Source of the DNA: Epiperipatus broadwayi
Taxonomy: Eukaryota; Onychophora; Udeonychophora; Euonychophora; Peripatidae
Length of the DNA stretch: 64,000 bases
Direction: 5' to 3'
NCBI GenBank assembly: GCA_028023455.1
Contig: JAQFVV010006238.1
Location: 6,828,572-6,892,571 of the forward strand
Position 1 is the first letter of the stretch. The number at the start of each line of letters is the position of its first letter. Under the pieces are notes generated by a model that saw only the letters and a list, made by a program, of their open reading frames with translations, was not told the DNA's origin and ran no database searches. Both the position numbers and the translations under genes were made by a program. Positions 12,940-23,737 of this stretch are shown here, piece after piece.

Positions 12940-13395
12940 GATTAGACTTGGACAGAATGCTTTTGATAGAAATAATTTAATATTAAAAGGATTATATCTA
13001 TGCGGTTTAAAGGAAGCGTTTGATAATGTCTTTTACTAGTTCTTACTTATGAATCTGAGAGTTGAACATATAACAGAAGAGCAATACAAAAACTTCCGAA
13101 CACTCAGTGAAGTATGGAGAGATGCATGTTGGGAATACAATAAGTGGTCAAAAGTTACATACTTTGATGAGAAAATAAAGGTATTATTGATATCATTAAG
13201 CCAAACTGGATATATTGCTAATAGAGATGACAGTTGAAATCTTAAACTGGACTCTAAAAGATTATAAAGACTTAGAAGGAAACGGATATATAAAAGTAAA
13301 AAAAAAAATGTTGGTATCATGTTGAGAGGAGGGGCTATAAATTAGATAAATTTGAAGAGATCTTTACCTTACAATGAATTGATAATGGTTGAAAA
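12940..13395 (+). pseudogene. RTE-like LINE, decayed 3' end of reverse-transcriptase ORF
   Basis: Fragments in shifting frames match the C-terminal region of RTE-type non-LTR polymerases. A VLLVLTYESE segment (about 13034-13063) stands in for the usual VLPVLTYGSETW motif. A GYIANRDDS segment (about 13213) is followed in another frame by a WT-K-Y-like stretch. The end, at about 13370-13395, reads AATGAATTGATAATGGTTG, which is the same 3' tail as the copies at 51.2 kb and, inverted, 15.84 kb. At least two frameshifts and stops make it non-functional. In the family, this protein nicks target DNA and reverse-transcribes its own mRNA. Confidence 0.75.
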
Positions 13396-13434
13396 TCCAT
13401 GTTTATGTTAAAGTGTATATAAAAAATAATAAAT

Positions 13435-14290
13435 GCATGTGTGAGAGAGACTGAAGAACTATTTATAGAAATAGGAGTTGGACAAGTATGCTGCATACCA
13501 CTTGTGCTTTTTAATGTTTATTTAGAAGACATGATAAATATTTAGGTAGTAAAATGTATGACTTGCAGATGATAAGGCTCTAATAGCTTAGGATAAAGAA
13601 AATATACACAATATGCTGAATAAATTTAAAAAATATAAGGAATATGGAATGAAAATTACTGTTGAGAAGATCAACTATTTACAGATAGAAAGAAAAACAA
13701 AAATAAAACAAGTTAATATTAATAATAAAACGGTTCAACAGATGAATGGATTTAGATACAAAGGTAGTTAAAAAGAGTGATGATAAAACAAGGAAAGCTA
13801 AAATTTAAAAAAGGATAGTATTAGCAAAGAAAATATTTATTAAGAGAAAGAAAATATTTTGCAGACCTTTGAAGAGGCAATTAAAAATGATTAAGTGTAT
13901 GTCAATAGTGTATTAATATATGGTTGTGAAATGTGGTCAATGAGTAAAAATGGAAATGTATTGCGGTCTTTGAAATGTGTACATGGAAAAGAATGAGGAT
14001 TATTAGTTGGAATGACAAATGAGGAAGTTTTGAAAAGAGTGAAAGTAAAAGAAAATGTATTAGGAAATTAAAGATAGAAAAAGAAATTGGATGGGATTGA
14101 GCTTATACTAAAAAGAAAGAATAATTTAATAAAGGATGTTTTAGAGGATGTGATAAATGGAAGCAAAAAATAGGATGGAAAAAATTGACTTTGCTAAATG
14201 ATATAAGGGGTGGGAAGAGATATGTGGAATTGATTATCTGGATAATGAACACAAATTGATGGAGTAGATAATGAAGAATTTTTTATGTAA
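13435..14290 (+). pseudogene. Second LINE reverse-transcriptase fragment, decayed
   Basis: A different insertion follows immediately downstream of the previous tail. Readable pieces include a PLVLFNVYLEDMINI segment (about 13497-13543; RT domain, equivalent to the PLLFNIY region), an ADDKALIA-like catalytic segment whose first residue is disrupted (about 13563), a NKFKKYKEYGMKI segment (about 13620) and a LIYGCEMWS segment (about 13915; compare LLYGCETW). A TNEEVLKRVK-like segment follows near 14010. Stops and frameshifts recur. The family is a CR1/RTE-type non-LTR retrotransposon; I cannot fix the clade by eye. Confidence 0.75.
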
Positions 14291-15834
14291 GTGGCTAGCC
14301 TACATTTTGTTGAAATACCTCATCTTCTTTAAATATAAGTATGCTTGTGAATAGATATGAGCTTATTGATATTTAGTGTACCTGAATCTTCCACTTTTCC
14401 TCATTATATTATCACTCAACCTTTTTCTAAAGATTATTTAAACAATGTAAAGATGACTTAGCAAATTAACCTTTCTCAGAGTATTTGGTCTTTAATATCA
14501 TATGACTAAATTGTAAAAAATAACACAAACAAACCATGATAGCAAAGAGCAATTAAATAGTCTATTGCTTATGAATTCGTAAGTTTGATTATTAGTTATG
14601 ACAGACTGGGTCATGATCAATAGGATCTAAGATCTAAATGGCTACACTAAATCGCACAAGCTCCTTAAATAATAGCAATACCATTGCTAAGTTGTTTGCT
14701 TACTTCTTTTAAAGCTATGAAAAATAATTATATAAAATACATTAAAAATGATTATTTTTCTTGATAAAATGTCTGTGATAAAAATAAAGGGGATTAATTT
14801 CATTTGAAAGACATTTTCTTTCCATGACTTTAAAATATTTCTTCCTTAAATTTTTAGCCCCTTTAATTAAAATGCTAATATATTTATAAAATCAAATAGT
14901 CTTTTTACTGAAGAAATAAAAACAGGAAGACCAATAAGATAGAGATATTTTTTTATCAGTTAGTTTAATATTTATTTAGAAAAAATCCTAAATGGGTTTA
15001 GGTTAGAGGAGAAGGGATACTGCTTTAGGAGTGGAAAAATTCAGTGCATTTGATGTTTTATTTTCTCATCATCAAAAATGAGCTTAATAAAAGTTAAACG
15101 GAATATTGAATGTTTGCGATTAAATCCATATTAAAGCAATCAATGTAAATGAAGGTAACTAAAGATCAAAATGAATAGGAAGATATGAATATACACATTT
15201 AAAAACATGACTAACTAATAATGATATTTGAGCAAAACAACAGCCTTAAAATAAAATAAAAAGATTTTTAATAAGACCGTCTAATAAGAATATGTCTAAG
15301 AGAAACTGTATTTGCAAAAAAAAAAAAAAAAAAAGCTTTGTTAATTGTTTTATTTGATTTTTTTATAAGAAAAAGGAGCATAGTCTATTTAAAAAAAATT
15401 GGAGTCTTTTGAAGTTTAGATTTGAAACAAGATAAAAAAAAACAAAACAATTAGAAATGTAAAATTAACAAAGAAAGGTGAAATGAAAAGAAGTACTCAT
15501 CAGGCTTGTTAATTATAGGGTCATTAGAATTGAGTGTTTAAGACTGTTGTTTTACCCTTTAACTAGATGCCATTTTCTATACCATAAGTCAATTATTAAA
15601 AAAAAATGCTAACTATTTTTTTTTAAAAAAAAAGTTTATTCAGTCTGGTTTCAAGCGTAGTTAGATGCACTGCTATTCACCACCAACAACTTTATTATAT
15701 AAAAGAGACCTGTGTGTTTTAAAAATGCATCCAGAGTGAGAATGTTTGAGATGACTTCTAGGCTGATGGATAATTGTGATATGATTAAACTAAGGTGTAA
15801 GATGCACCATAATAAGGATTAAATTTGAATATAT
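14291..15834. other. Unassigned AT-rich non-coding DNA
   Basis: No coding or RNA feature recognised. It contains an 18-A tract near 15317 and further A or T runs near 15600-15640. Confidence 0.5.
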
Positions 15835-16514
15835 CATCATGATCATTGTCAACCATTATCAATCGACTGCAGGATAAAGGTCTCTCTAAGTTCAATCCAT
15901 CTTCTCTGATCTTTAGTCTCTTTTCTCCCCATCACCTCTGTACACTTTCTTATTTCACCTATCCATTTCACTTATGGTCTCTTTCTGGTTTTTTACAATC
16001 GATTGGAACCCAATTTAAGATGTCAATTGTCCATCTATTATCATCTCTTCTAACAATATGTCCAGCCCAACTCTATTTCAATCTCTTAATTCTTTCAATG
16101 ATGTCAGTAACACCTGTTTGTTCTTTTTTTTTTTCTTTTTTTTTTTCATATGTCATAGCCACACCCGTCTGCAACCAACTACTTGCTTGCATGGCAGTTG
16201 CGATACCTCTCGGCTAACTTGTACCTATATTTTGCATTTTCAATCTCTTAGGGTTACTGTTAACATGCATCTTTCCATACTTCTTTGAGTGGCCTGAAGT
16301 CTGTATTGCTCTTCTATTAAGTGCCCAAGTCTCAGATCCATAAGTAAGAACTGGTAAAATACATTTATTAAAAACCTTCCCTTTCAAATACATAGGCAAA
16401 TTTCCTTTTAGTATTAAGTTATTTCTACAAAAAGCACTCCAAACAAGTTTAATTCTATGACTAATTTTATCCATTATGTTTTCATCAGTAACTGACCAAG
16501 GTATTTGAATATAG

Positions 16515-16516
<2 letters not shown>
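15835..16516 (-). pseudogene. RTE-like LINE 3' end with a SINE nested inside
   Basis: On the minus strand, beginning at the edge of the (AT)n tract, a FKYLGQLL segment is followed after a frameshift by KISHRIKLVWSAF and then KCILPVLTYGSETWALN (about 16330-16380), the classic C-terminal region of RTE-type reverse transcriptase. After an interruption at about 16134-16222 the element resumes with GAACAAACAGGTGTTACTGA, shared with the copy at 50.97 kb. It ends in the ATTGATAATGGTTGAC tail and a TGATCATGATGATA microsatellite. The ORF is broken by the SINE and by frameshifts. Confidence 0.85.
16122..16222 (-). repeat. tRNA-derived SINE (family S1), inserted in the LINE
   Basis: The minus strand reads GTTAGCCGAGAGGTATCGCA, then GCAAGCAAGTAGTTG, then a degraded B-box region, then GCTATGACATATG, and ends in an A-rich tail (T runs on the plus strand at about 16122-16146). 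The same order occurs at 42.24 kb on the plus strand. It interrupts the LINE between GGTACAA and GAACAAACAGG, so it is younger than the LINE copy. Confidence 0.8.

Positions 16517-16580
<64 letters not shown>
16517..16580. repeat. (AT)n microsatellite
   Basis: An uninterrupted AT run of about 60 bp lies between the LINE fragment and an inverted-repeat element. Confidence 0.95.
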
Positions 16581-16582
<2 letters not shown>

Positions 16583-16734
16583 TTATTTTGGGGATACTCT
16601 GTGTAGTAAAATAGCTGACATTTCAGTACAATAACAAGTAACTTCTTCAGAGCATCCTCTTTCACAAATCATAGAAATGTTATTGTACTGAAATGTCAGT
16701 TATCTATTTATTACATGGAATATCCTGAAAATAA
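16581..16734. mobile_element. Inverted-repeat element, ~154 bp
   Basis: The left arm (about 16581-16636) contains ATAGCTGACATTTCAGTACA. The right arm (about 16678-16734) contains TGTACTGAAATGTCAGTTAT in complement, plus matching outer parts (GGGGATACTCTGTGTAGTAA against TTATTACATGGAATATCC). It is MITE-like and non-coding. It abuts (AT)n on the left, so its outer boundary is unclear. Confidence 0.65.
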
Positions 16735-16782
16735 TTGTAATATGAAGTTATTATTTATCCATGAAAATATTAGAATTAACAT

Positions 16783-16813
<31 letters not shown>

Positions 16814-17164
16814 ATGAAGCAACCAAATCTCCATCTGAAACCATATGCAATGTTCCAATTATTAAACTAACAATATATTTGTACAACTATACATACAATT
16901 TGATAAAAAAAGGTTGGTATATTATGATTGACAATGGGTGAATATTGGTTGTTTCATTATTTCACTCAATGTACTATGCTGTATTAAGTAATTTATTTTA
17001 TTTATTTTAAAAGTAATGTCACGTTATATATGACTTGCTTTTTTAATTATTATTAATTTATTTTATACACACATATAGATTATGTAATAAAAAAATTTAA
17101 ATTGGGAAGAAAAATATATTGAACTTATATTTAAATATAAATAAATATATTAAAAAATATCTAA

Positions 17165-17290
17165 AGGTTTATTGTATGGAAGAACGGCTCTGGAAGTAAT
17201 AACACTGGAGCCATTATCCATAATCTTGAGTTCCAGGCTCTACCAATCTAGCACTGCACTAAACTACACCGGATAACAAATTATAGAACA
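17165..17290 (-). repeat. tRNA-derived SINE (family S2)
   Basis: The minus strand reads GTTATCCGGTGTAGTTTAGT (A-box-like), then TGGTAGAGCC, GGAACTCAAGATTA (B-box-like), and ends with TTATTACTTCCAGAGCC. The same order appears inverted at 23.46-23.56 kb and, more degraded, at 24.6 kb, so it is a dispersed family and not a single tRNA pseudogene. Confidence 0.65.
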
Positions 17291-17879
17291 CATGTTACAT
17301 GTATGTAGGAATGAGAAGAAAAGGATTTAAAAAAGATTTCTTTATGTTGAAACAGTAAGATTCGTATTCGAATCTTAAGTTTCACCTTTTTCTGTCGTTT
17401 CTCACTGACCGGTCTATCCCGCCCAAATTTAAACTTTTTGGTATCGAATTGTGTGTGTAGCAATATTAAAAATGTATAAATATATGCAGAATTCAGCATA
17501 AACACGCACACATTTCGATCTCAAATTAAACGCAATAAATAGGGATAAAATAATATAATTTAGATTTCTTTTAATTATATAATTTTGTATAATTTTAATC
17601 ATTTATTTTGCATTATAAAGTTCGTATTTATTGCTTTGTTTAAATTTCGTTTAATAATAATTCTAAAAAAATCTGATGTAATATTTAATTAAAAGTTAAA
17701 ATAATCTTATGTTCCCTTTTTGTCTTTGAAATTTAAAAGCATCGGTCAGTGATAGATAATAGATTAATTAAAGAAAAATTCCCCAAAATATAATTAGTAA
17801 ATGTAAAATGTAAACAATAGAACGGCAGCTTTCTTTAATTAAAAACCAACAAAATGCATTGATTATCCTCAGGGCAGAT

Positions 17880-18265
17880 TAAGTAGAACCTAAAAATATC
17901 TTAACAAAAATGTGAAAGATCAAGATAAAAAAAGAGGCCATCTTAGACTTGCTGGAGACATTCACTTAAACTTTAGCTTTGCTCTCGATCACTGAGAGTC
18001 TCCAAAAATAATAAAAATAATTTGTTCCTGCCAAGGTATGACCGAGTAAAGCACCTAGATTATTCTCCATCGGGAGATGGCCTATCGGATGCTGAACTTT
18101 CCATTGCCCGTCATAAATTCACCATGAAGATCTGCTGCCTGAAATGAATGAGAAAGCTGCTGCTGCCATGAAATTAAATGAATATCTAAATACAAGAAAG
18201 ACTTGCCACTCGTGAACTTTTTGCTGCTAAACTAATGGAATCAGAAAACTTCTTATAAAACAGGT
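17880..18265 (+). pseudogene. Unassigned decayed coding sequence
   Basis: Three frames give consecutive protein-like segments. First is a segment containing RGHLRLAGDIHLNFSFALDH (about 17932-17991). Next comes FLPRYDRVKHLDYSPSGDG followed by LSDAELSIARHKF (about 18024-18122). Then DLLPEMNEKAAAAMKLNEYL (about 18129-18188), and after another shift ERLATRELFAAKLMESENFL with a stop at about 18257. The amino-acid use is unlike random AT-rich frames around it, and the last two segments look alpha-helical. I do not recognise the family. It may be a processed pseudogene or part of an old mobile element. CAGGTACCTG follows the stop and could resemble a splice donor, but nothing supports splicing. Confidence 0.5.
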
Positions 18266-18847
18266 ACCTGTCTGTGTTCAAACTCTAGAGTACTCTAATA
18301 ATATGCTATAGCTTTTCTTCATACTACTTATCTAAATTATAAAATGTAAAACTACCATATGTATAACTAAAACTGAATAATTAATTTAATATGTAAATTT
18401 CTCTAATAATCTAGCTTACCTCACTCTGTCTTTCTTGGGTGCGTATTTCTCAAATCTACATTCTATCTATAGTTATTATTTACTTATTGCATGCTCATAA
18501 TCGTCTCAAATTTCAAAGTTTAAATCTATGATCGTATGAAATAGTGAATGCGTGTCACATTTTCATTAATATGTACTTTCCTAAATAACTAAACTTTCAT
18601 ATAAATTGACACGCATTCAATGCATCATTTATTGTAATGCAGGGGTCTACTACTTCGCAAATGGCTGGCATATTAGTTGTAATAACTCCCAGCTTATATA
18701 TATTTTGTATTTATTAAATTTAATGAATAATTCTAGAAAATCCCATTTCTTAGAGAGTCACCAGAGTTCTTGAGTAAATGTTGGTAATGTAGGGCCAAGT
18801 CAGAAATCTATTTAAATCTCATCATAACCGTTTATACAGTATACATG

Positions 18848-19917
18848 TGTTACGTTTTAGAGACACGATGACCCATTCCGCCGTGAAATTTCCGGATTCT
18901 TCAGGGTTGAAATTAACCCCAGTCGTCCTACACAAGCGGGCATAATGGGTGCTCCTGTAGGACTTGACAATGTCATGCAGCCAGCCGGCAAAACTGCGAC
19001 ATGGACCGCTTGTCCCTGGTTATGCTTATGTGACACCTTACTTTGTTGGGCCGAGGCAGAGACCAGCCCGACAGTCTTATAAACCCATTCGCGGCATTGC
19101 AGTTTCAATATACTGCCATTCCATATCGCCTTTCTAAAGCGTACCACGTGTTCCTTTACTTAGTTTTATTATTCTATATATCACTCCGCCTCTGCATTAT
19201 CTTCATAATTCACTCTCAAATAAATGTTTGCCCTTAGTTATAAATAAATATTTTAATTAAATAAATATATGTCCACCGCCACTCTTAAATCTTACTTTAG
19301 ACTCTTGCATTGCAAAGGTATAAATCCCTCCAGGCATGCATTAGAAATACTCACTCGAGAATTTTAGGTAGCTAGATTACGCCTTCAAATAAATGTATTC
19401 CTTTTGTAAACATTTCAGTATCGAAATACCGCTATTGAAATCCTCAATATAAAATAATGTCTAAATAAATAAATGTATTCTTTAAAATATAATCATGTCG
19501 CAAATTCCGCTACTGAAGCTTTGAATCCCTAAATATTATTAATAAATGTTTTATTAAAATGTATTAATAAATAATTTTAAACTATATGTCTGCAGTTACG
19601 TTTCATTTATTCGATACCCATTGTATATAATATTTCCTCAATTATGTAAATATGAATGTTTAATTAATATTAGTTTGATTATTGGCTAACTCGAGAATAA
19701 AATCACGAGTCTCTTGCATATCCCTGACCACCGTGCCTAAGGAAATATTTACTAATGTCACATCAGATGCGTTGTTTCGTGGATTGTATTGTGGAACCGA
19801 TAAACTATGTTCGAACTCAGTACCATGGGTGGCTTTGCTACTCGATGGTGCTGCTGTTCTGTATGGTGGTCGAATTCTGCACTATGTTTACGAGTCACAC
19901 GTTTTCTGACCGTTACA
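18848..19917. other. Less AT-rich, CpG-containing block; possible LTR
   Basis: This ~1.07-kb block keeps many CpG dinucleotides (for example in CCGCCG, GCCGGC and GGGCCGAGG). It begins TGTTACG and ends CGTTACA, which would satisfy TG...CA ends, with a TATA-like CTTATAAACCC at about 19076. Several AAATAAATG motifs follow (about 19217, 19386, 19468), resembling clustered polyadenylation signals. No target duplication or partner repeat is present in the window, so an LTR is only a suggestion. Short frames on both strands here have no recognised domain. Confidence 0.35.
19419..19540 (+). repeat. Short imperfect tandem repeat, period about 75 bp
   Basis: Two units share the pattern TCG-AAATACCGCTATTGAAAT / TCGCAAATTCCGCTACTGAAG, then a TCCT- or TCCCT-AA stretch, then AATAAATG. 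They start near 19420 and 19496. Confidence 0.45.
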
Positions 19918-20208
19918 ATGTTAAGATCATGAAGCTATGAATATTGGAAAAGATGCATCTTTTTTTAGATGGATAAGTAATATATATATATATATACAAA
20001 ACTGTTTTAAAGTCCATTTTACTTAATAAAGTGAATTGAAAAAAATAACTAACTATAATTGGTCATTTTACCAAATAAAATGCTTTTTTAAAATAATGCT
20101 CAAGCTAAAAACTTATATATTTTTAAAGCTTTATTGGCATATAAAATAGTCAGTTATATAAATTATTTAGCAAAAATGACATGAAATTAGATTTCAGTTT
20201 ATAAATAA

Positions 20209-21600
20209 CTGTTGGTATTTATGTATTAGACCTGCAACGTATTAGATCTGCTACATCTTTTCACATTCATATCAATTTACTGATAATTTTTTTAATCTTG
20301 TGATCAGACCAATTAATGTGTACAGTTGGATCTTGTTCAAACTTAAAATGATAATTTAGCCAAAACAGACCATATATACATGATATTTTCACAAGTTTTA
20401 CAAAGTTTTTGGCAATCTGAAATTGCACTAGACTAAATATAACAATAATAAAAATACTAATTTCTAACAATACTAAAATTTATAAATTTCACACAAAAAT
20501 AAATCTGAAAAAGTTTTATGCAATTCCCAAATGTCACTTTAAATATGAATAAAACAATCATGAAATTTCAAAATGCTTAAAATATACACATATCATACTT
20601 ACTGTGTAATATTTAATAGCAATTGTCATGATAAAACAATCAATTCATCTGATATCTACTTTATTTTAAGTGGATAAAATTTTGTTCCAAAGTGGAGACT
20701 AAAAATATTTCTTTTTATTTTTCCCAAAATAGAGACTTACTTAACTTGTATGATTGTGCAATATAATGCCTGCATGGGGTCTTCACTAAAAATGTTAATA
20801 AGTGGTAAATGTATTTTTTTCATAACCAAAAACAAAAAAAAAGTAAATTACTATATTTTTATTATTTTTTCAATGCGATGGACTAATTTTTTTGATGTCA
20901 TCCAGTATGATTCACACAAAAATAGTTTGTAATTGACAACTCAATAATTCAGCAGTTTTATAGGCTTTCCAACAATTTGAATAAATTGTCAATTCCTCTT
21001 ACACATTTTATTTGATGGCTTCCATCAGAGTTGCTACTGTTCAACCATGAATTCTCATGTTGAAACACTTAACTGTCTCCCTGCACAAACCGTCAAATAT
21101 CCACTGTTCTAAAATAATTCATCCCATTTTTTTTTTGTACAAAAGGCTCTCATCAATTCCAATGATTTTGTTAGGGCCTCAAATTTTATTTTTTTTTCTG
21201 CTAAAACAAGCTCTGTTTTCCCCCATTCTATGAATGTTAACTTGCAATCCCAGATGTAAATAAATGAGATTGCTGTAAAAAATGGAATTCAGGAATTTTC
21301 CAACCATGTTTCATTATTAAGCGCTATTTTATTATTACATCCTTGAATGTTACTACACTATTGCTTGTCCAAAGTGTGGATGTATTCGACCGTATTGATG
21401 GCAGTAGTGCATTGATTTCTGAGAAGAACTTATCTGAATGAAATCTGGACAATAAATGAAAGTAAATTTATCACATTATTGGATGAGATCGAATAAGATC
21501 ACAGGGTTTATTGAATGGGATCGCATGGTTAGACATTTATCAATGAATGTGAAAAGATGTATCATTTCTCCTACATGGTAGGACTAATACACTAATACCT
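20209..21600. mobile_element. Candidate 1.4-kb DNA transposon remnant with ~75-bp terminal inverted repeats
   Basis: The left end (about 20213-20281) reads GGTATTTATGTATTAGACCT and later CTACATCTTTTCACATTCAT. The right end (about 21540-21599) carries ATGAATGTGAAAAGATGTAT and later GGACTAATACACTAATACC. These are inverted matches about 1.3 kb apart. Between them the minus strand has pieces that look coding (a KTELVLAEKKIKFEALTKS segment near 21190-21140, then KKWDELF after a frame change), but no transposase domain can be named. The outermost bases extend the match (AACTGTTGG against CCTAACTG less well). Confidence 0.5.
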
Positions 21601-23464
21601 AACTGATATACATATTTAATGAATTAGTTTTGTTCCTGCATGTTTTAATGCAGTGTTAGAATAGCAAATTCTTGAACTGAAATTCAATTTCTGGTACTCA
21701 ACTTTCTCTGAACTTCTAAGCAATAATCCATTCAAGTTTTTTTTTAATTATCTTTATTTATCCAAGGAGGATTTTATTCTAAATTTGTATAGTTAATTAT
21801 ACTTCTCCACCAAATTAAGTAGGCATTGAAATTTAATTTGTTCACAACTTAAAACTGTCAATTTGTGTGCATCATAAAAAATGAAGAATGAAACTAACGT
21901 AAATATGTCTCTGTTATGTTTTCTTTCATATAATCAGGCCTGAAATATAACGTTTTTTGTTTGATGTCTCTAGAAAATAATCTAATACAAAAATAATTAA
22001 AGTTGCTATTTCATTTTTAAAAATATGTGTAAATATCAAACTATTACTTTTTATATGATGAAGAAAATGACTACAATAATTTAATTATTGGACGATATAG
22101 TAATAGAAATAGAAAACTTTGTAACAATTAATAATACTTTCAGTGATTTATTTTTTATAAGATAAATTAACTGCAATGTCTATGTATATAACGAATCAGA
22201 AATTGTAAAATATATCTATTTGCCATTGGTGTATGTTATAATCTAGTTTCACCAATCTATTTAATCCAATCACAGAGCTTGAATTAAAATAAAATAAATT
22301 ATCAAATGACTTTATTACTTGAGAGTACCTATGCAGTTTGAGTACTGGAGATACCAAAACTGTAATTGATCCAAGGTCCAAATCATGCAAACCACACAGA
22401 GTAGAATATGAATTAAAAGATGGAAATAAGCATATCTAATCATCTTCTTTTAATCAATCATGTGCTAAGCTGAAAATTACAGCAATCAGTAATATTTTCA
22501 ACCAGTCATTGCAGAATCTATATTTTTGTTGTAGACTGCATCTTCATAAAAAAGGAGAAGCCATTGATACCAATGTAGATAATCATTTTTAATAATGATG
22601 TTGAATTGGGTTTAAAGTGATAATCAAAATCTGTCATAACCATCATAGTAATCTATACAGTTACCATGTTATAAACTCTGCTAACACAATTATTGTCATA
22701 GTGATGTACTAATATCACATTACCTGATTCTTTAGCATAAACTTTATGTATTAAAATAAAAGCAACTCTCTACTTGAGTATCATCTCTAATAAGCTTCAA
22801 TGACCAGTGACTACCATTATGTAGTGCATTAAAATCTCCATTCAAAGCCTGGTTTCTGAATTGTACCTTTATCAATGAGGAGTTGAAAGTCATAACAGAA
22901 ATAATGTGCAGCTAGCAATCACCTTTAACTCTATTTTACAATTCAATTTAAAACACTGAAATTAAAAAAAAACTAAAGTCTTGAACCCAAAAGAACCTGC
23001 TTGAATAGTTTACATGCATCTGATCCTGGATCAATAACTATATATTTCAACCAGCTTCATTTTCTTTTTATCTGCAATTATCCTTTTCTCTGACATCCGA
23101 CCAAGAAATTGTGGAATTAAAGATAATTGATAGATCCATAACTGCATTATTTCAGTGACACATCTAAAAATCATTGATTGCTCAAGCTTAGTGTAAAAGA
23201 CATAAAAGTGAACTGCTCATGTTTTAAAGTAACCTAATATGTGATAAATGTGGTTTAAGTATTATTACCAATTGATTACAAAATTGCAATCAATGACCAA
23301 TGCATTCTTTACTAAGAAAAGGTCACTATAAGATTAAAACTGAGTTATATTTATATTACTATCTTTTATTTTTAGACACATATAAACCAAACTTTCATAT
23401 TGTTATATGTAATATATATGTAAAAGTATAATCCAAAAATTTATTCCTTGGGAATTAGAAATTA

Positions 23465-23560
23465 GTTTAAGCACTGGAAGTAAAAAGACTAGAGGCTATC
23501 CATGGATCTTGAACTCAAGTGTGCCACTTTACCATTACACTAAATCATGCAAGGTAAGGT
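23465..23560 (-). repeat. tRNA-derived SINE (family S2), second copy
   Basis: The minus strand reads TGCATGATTTAGTGTAATGG, TAAAGTGGCA, GAGTTCAAGATCC (B-box-like), ATGGATAGCC, then TTTTTACTTCCAGTGCTTAA. It shares motif order and the ACTTCCAGTG end with the copy at 17.2 kb. Confidence 0.65.
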
Positions 23561-23640
23561 TCATAACTTTGATCACATTGTTTTCTCCCAAGTGCCCTAG
23601 AATACTAAGAAGAAAATAGCAATAGGACAATAAACTGAAT

Positions 23641-23737
23641 TTTTTTTTTTTTTTTTTCATATATAACATCCAGAGGCACCCCCCCCCCCACCCCCCCCCC
23701 ACCCCCTTCCTGGCTGGGGGGTGGGATATCCCCCCCG
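23641..23737. repeat. T run followed by C-rich/G-rich low-complexity tract
   Basis: Seventeen Ts are followed, after a short spacer, by three C runs (about 23679-23706) separated by single As, then GGGGGG-T-GGG and CCCCCCC. On the minus strand the C runs provide G tracts sufficient for a G-quadruplex, and the tract can also form a C-G hairpin. Such homopolymer regions are prone to sequencing and assembly error. Confidence 0.8.

Noticed and set aside
15846-16288. Plus-strand frames of 123 and 76 codons
   Set aside because: They are antisense to the RTE-like LINE and the nested SINE, which explain the sequence on the minus strand.
18240-18275. Splice donor CAG|GTACCT after the decayed coding sequence
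   Set aside because: It lies beyond the frame's stop codon, and the coding sequence has frameshifts, so an exon is unlikely.
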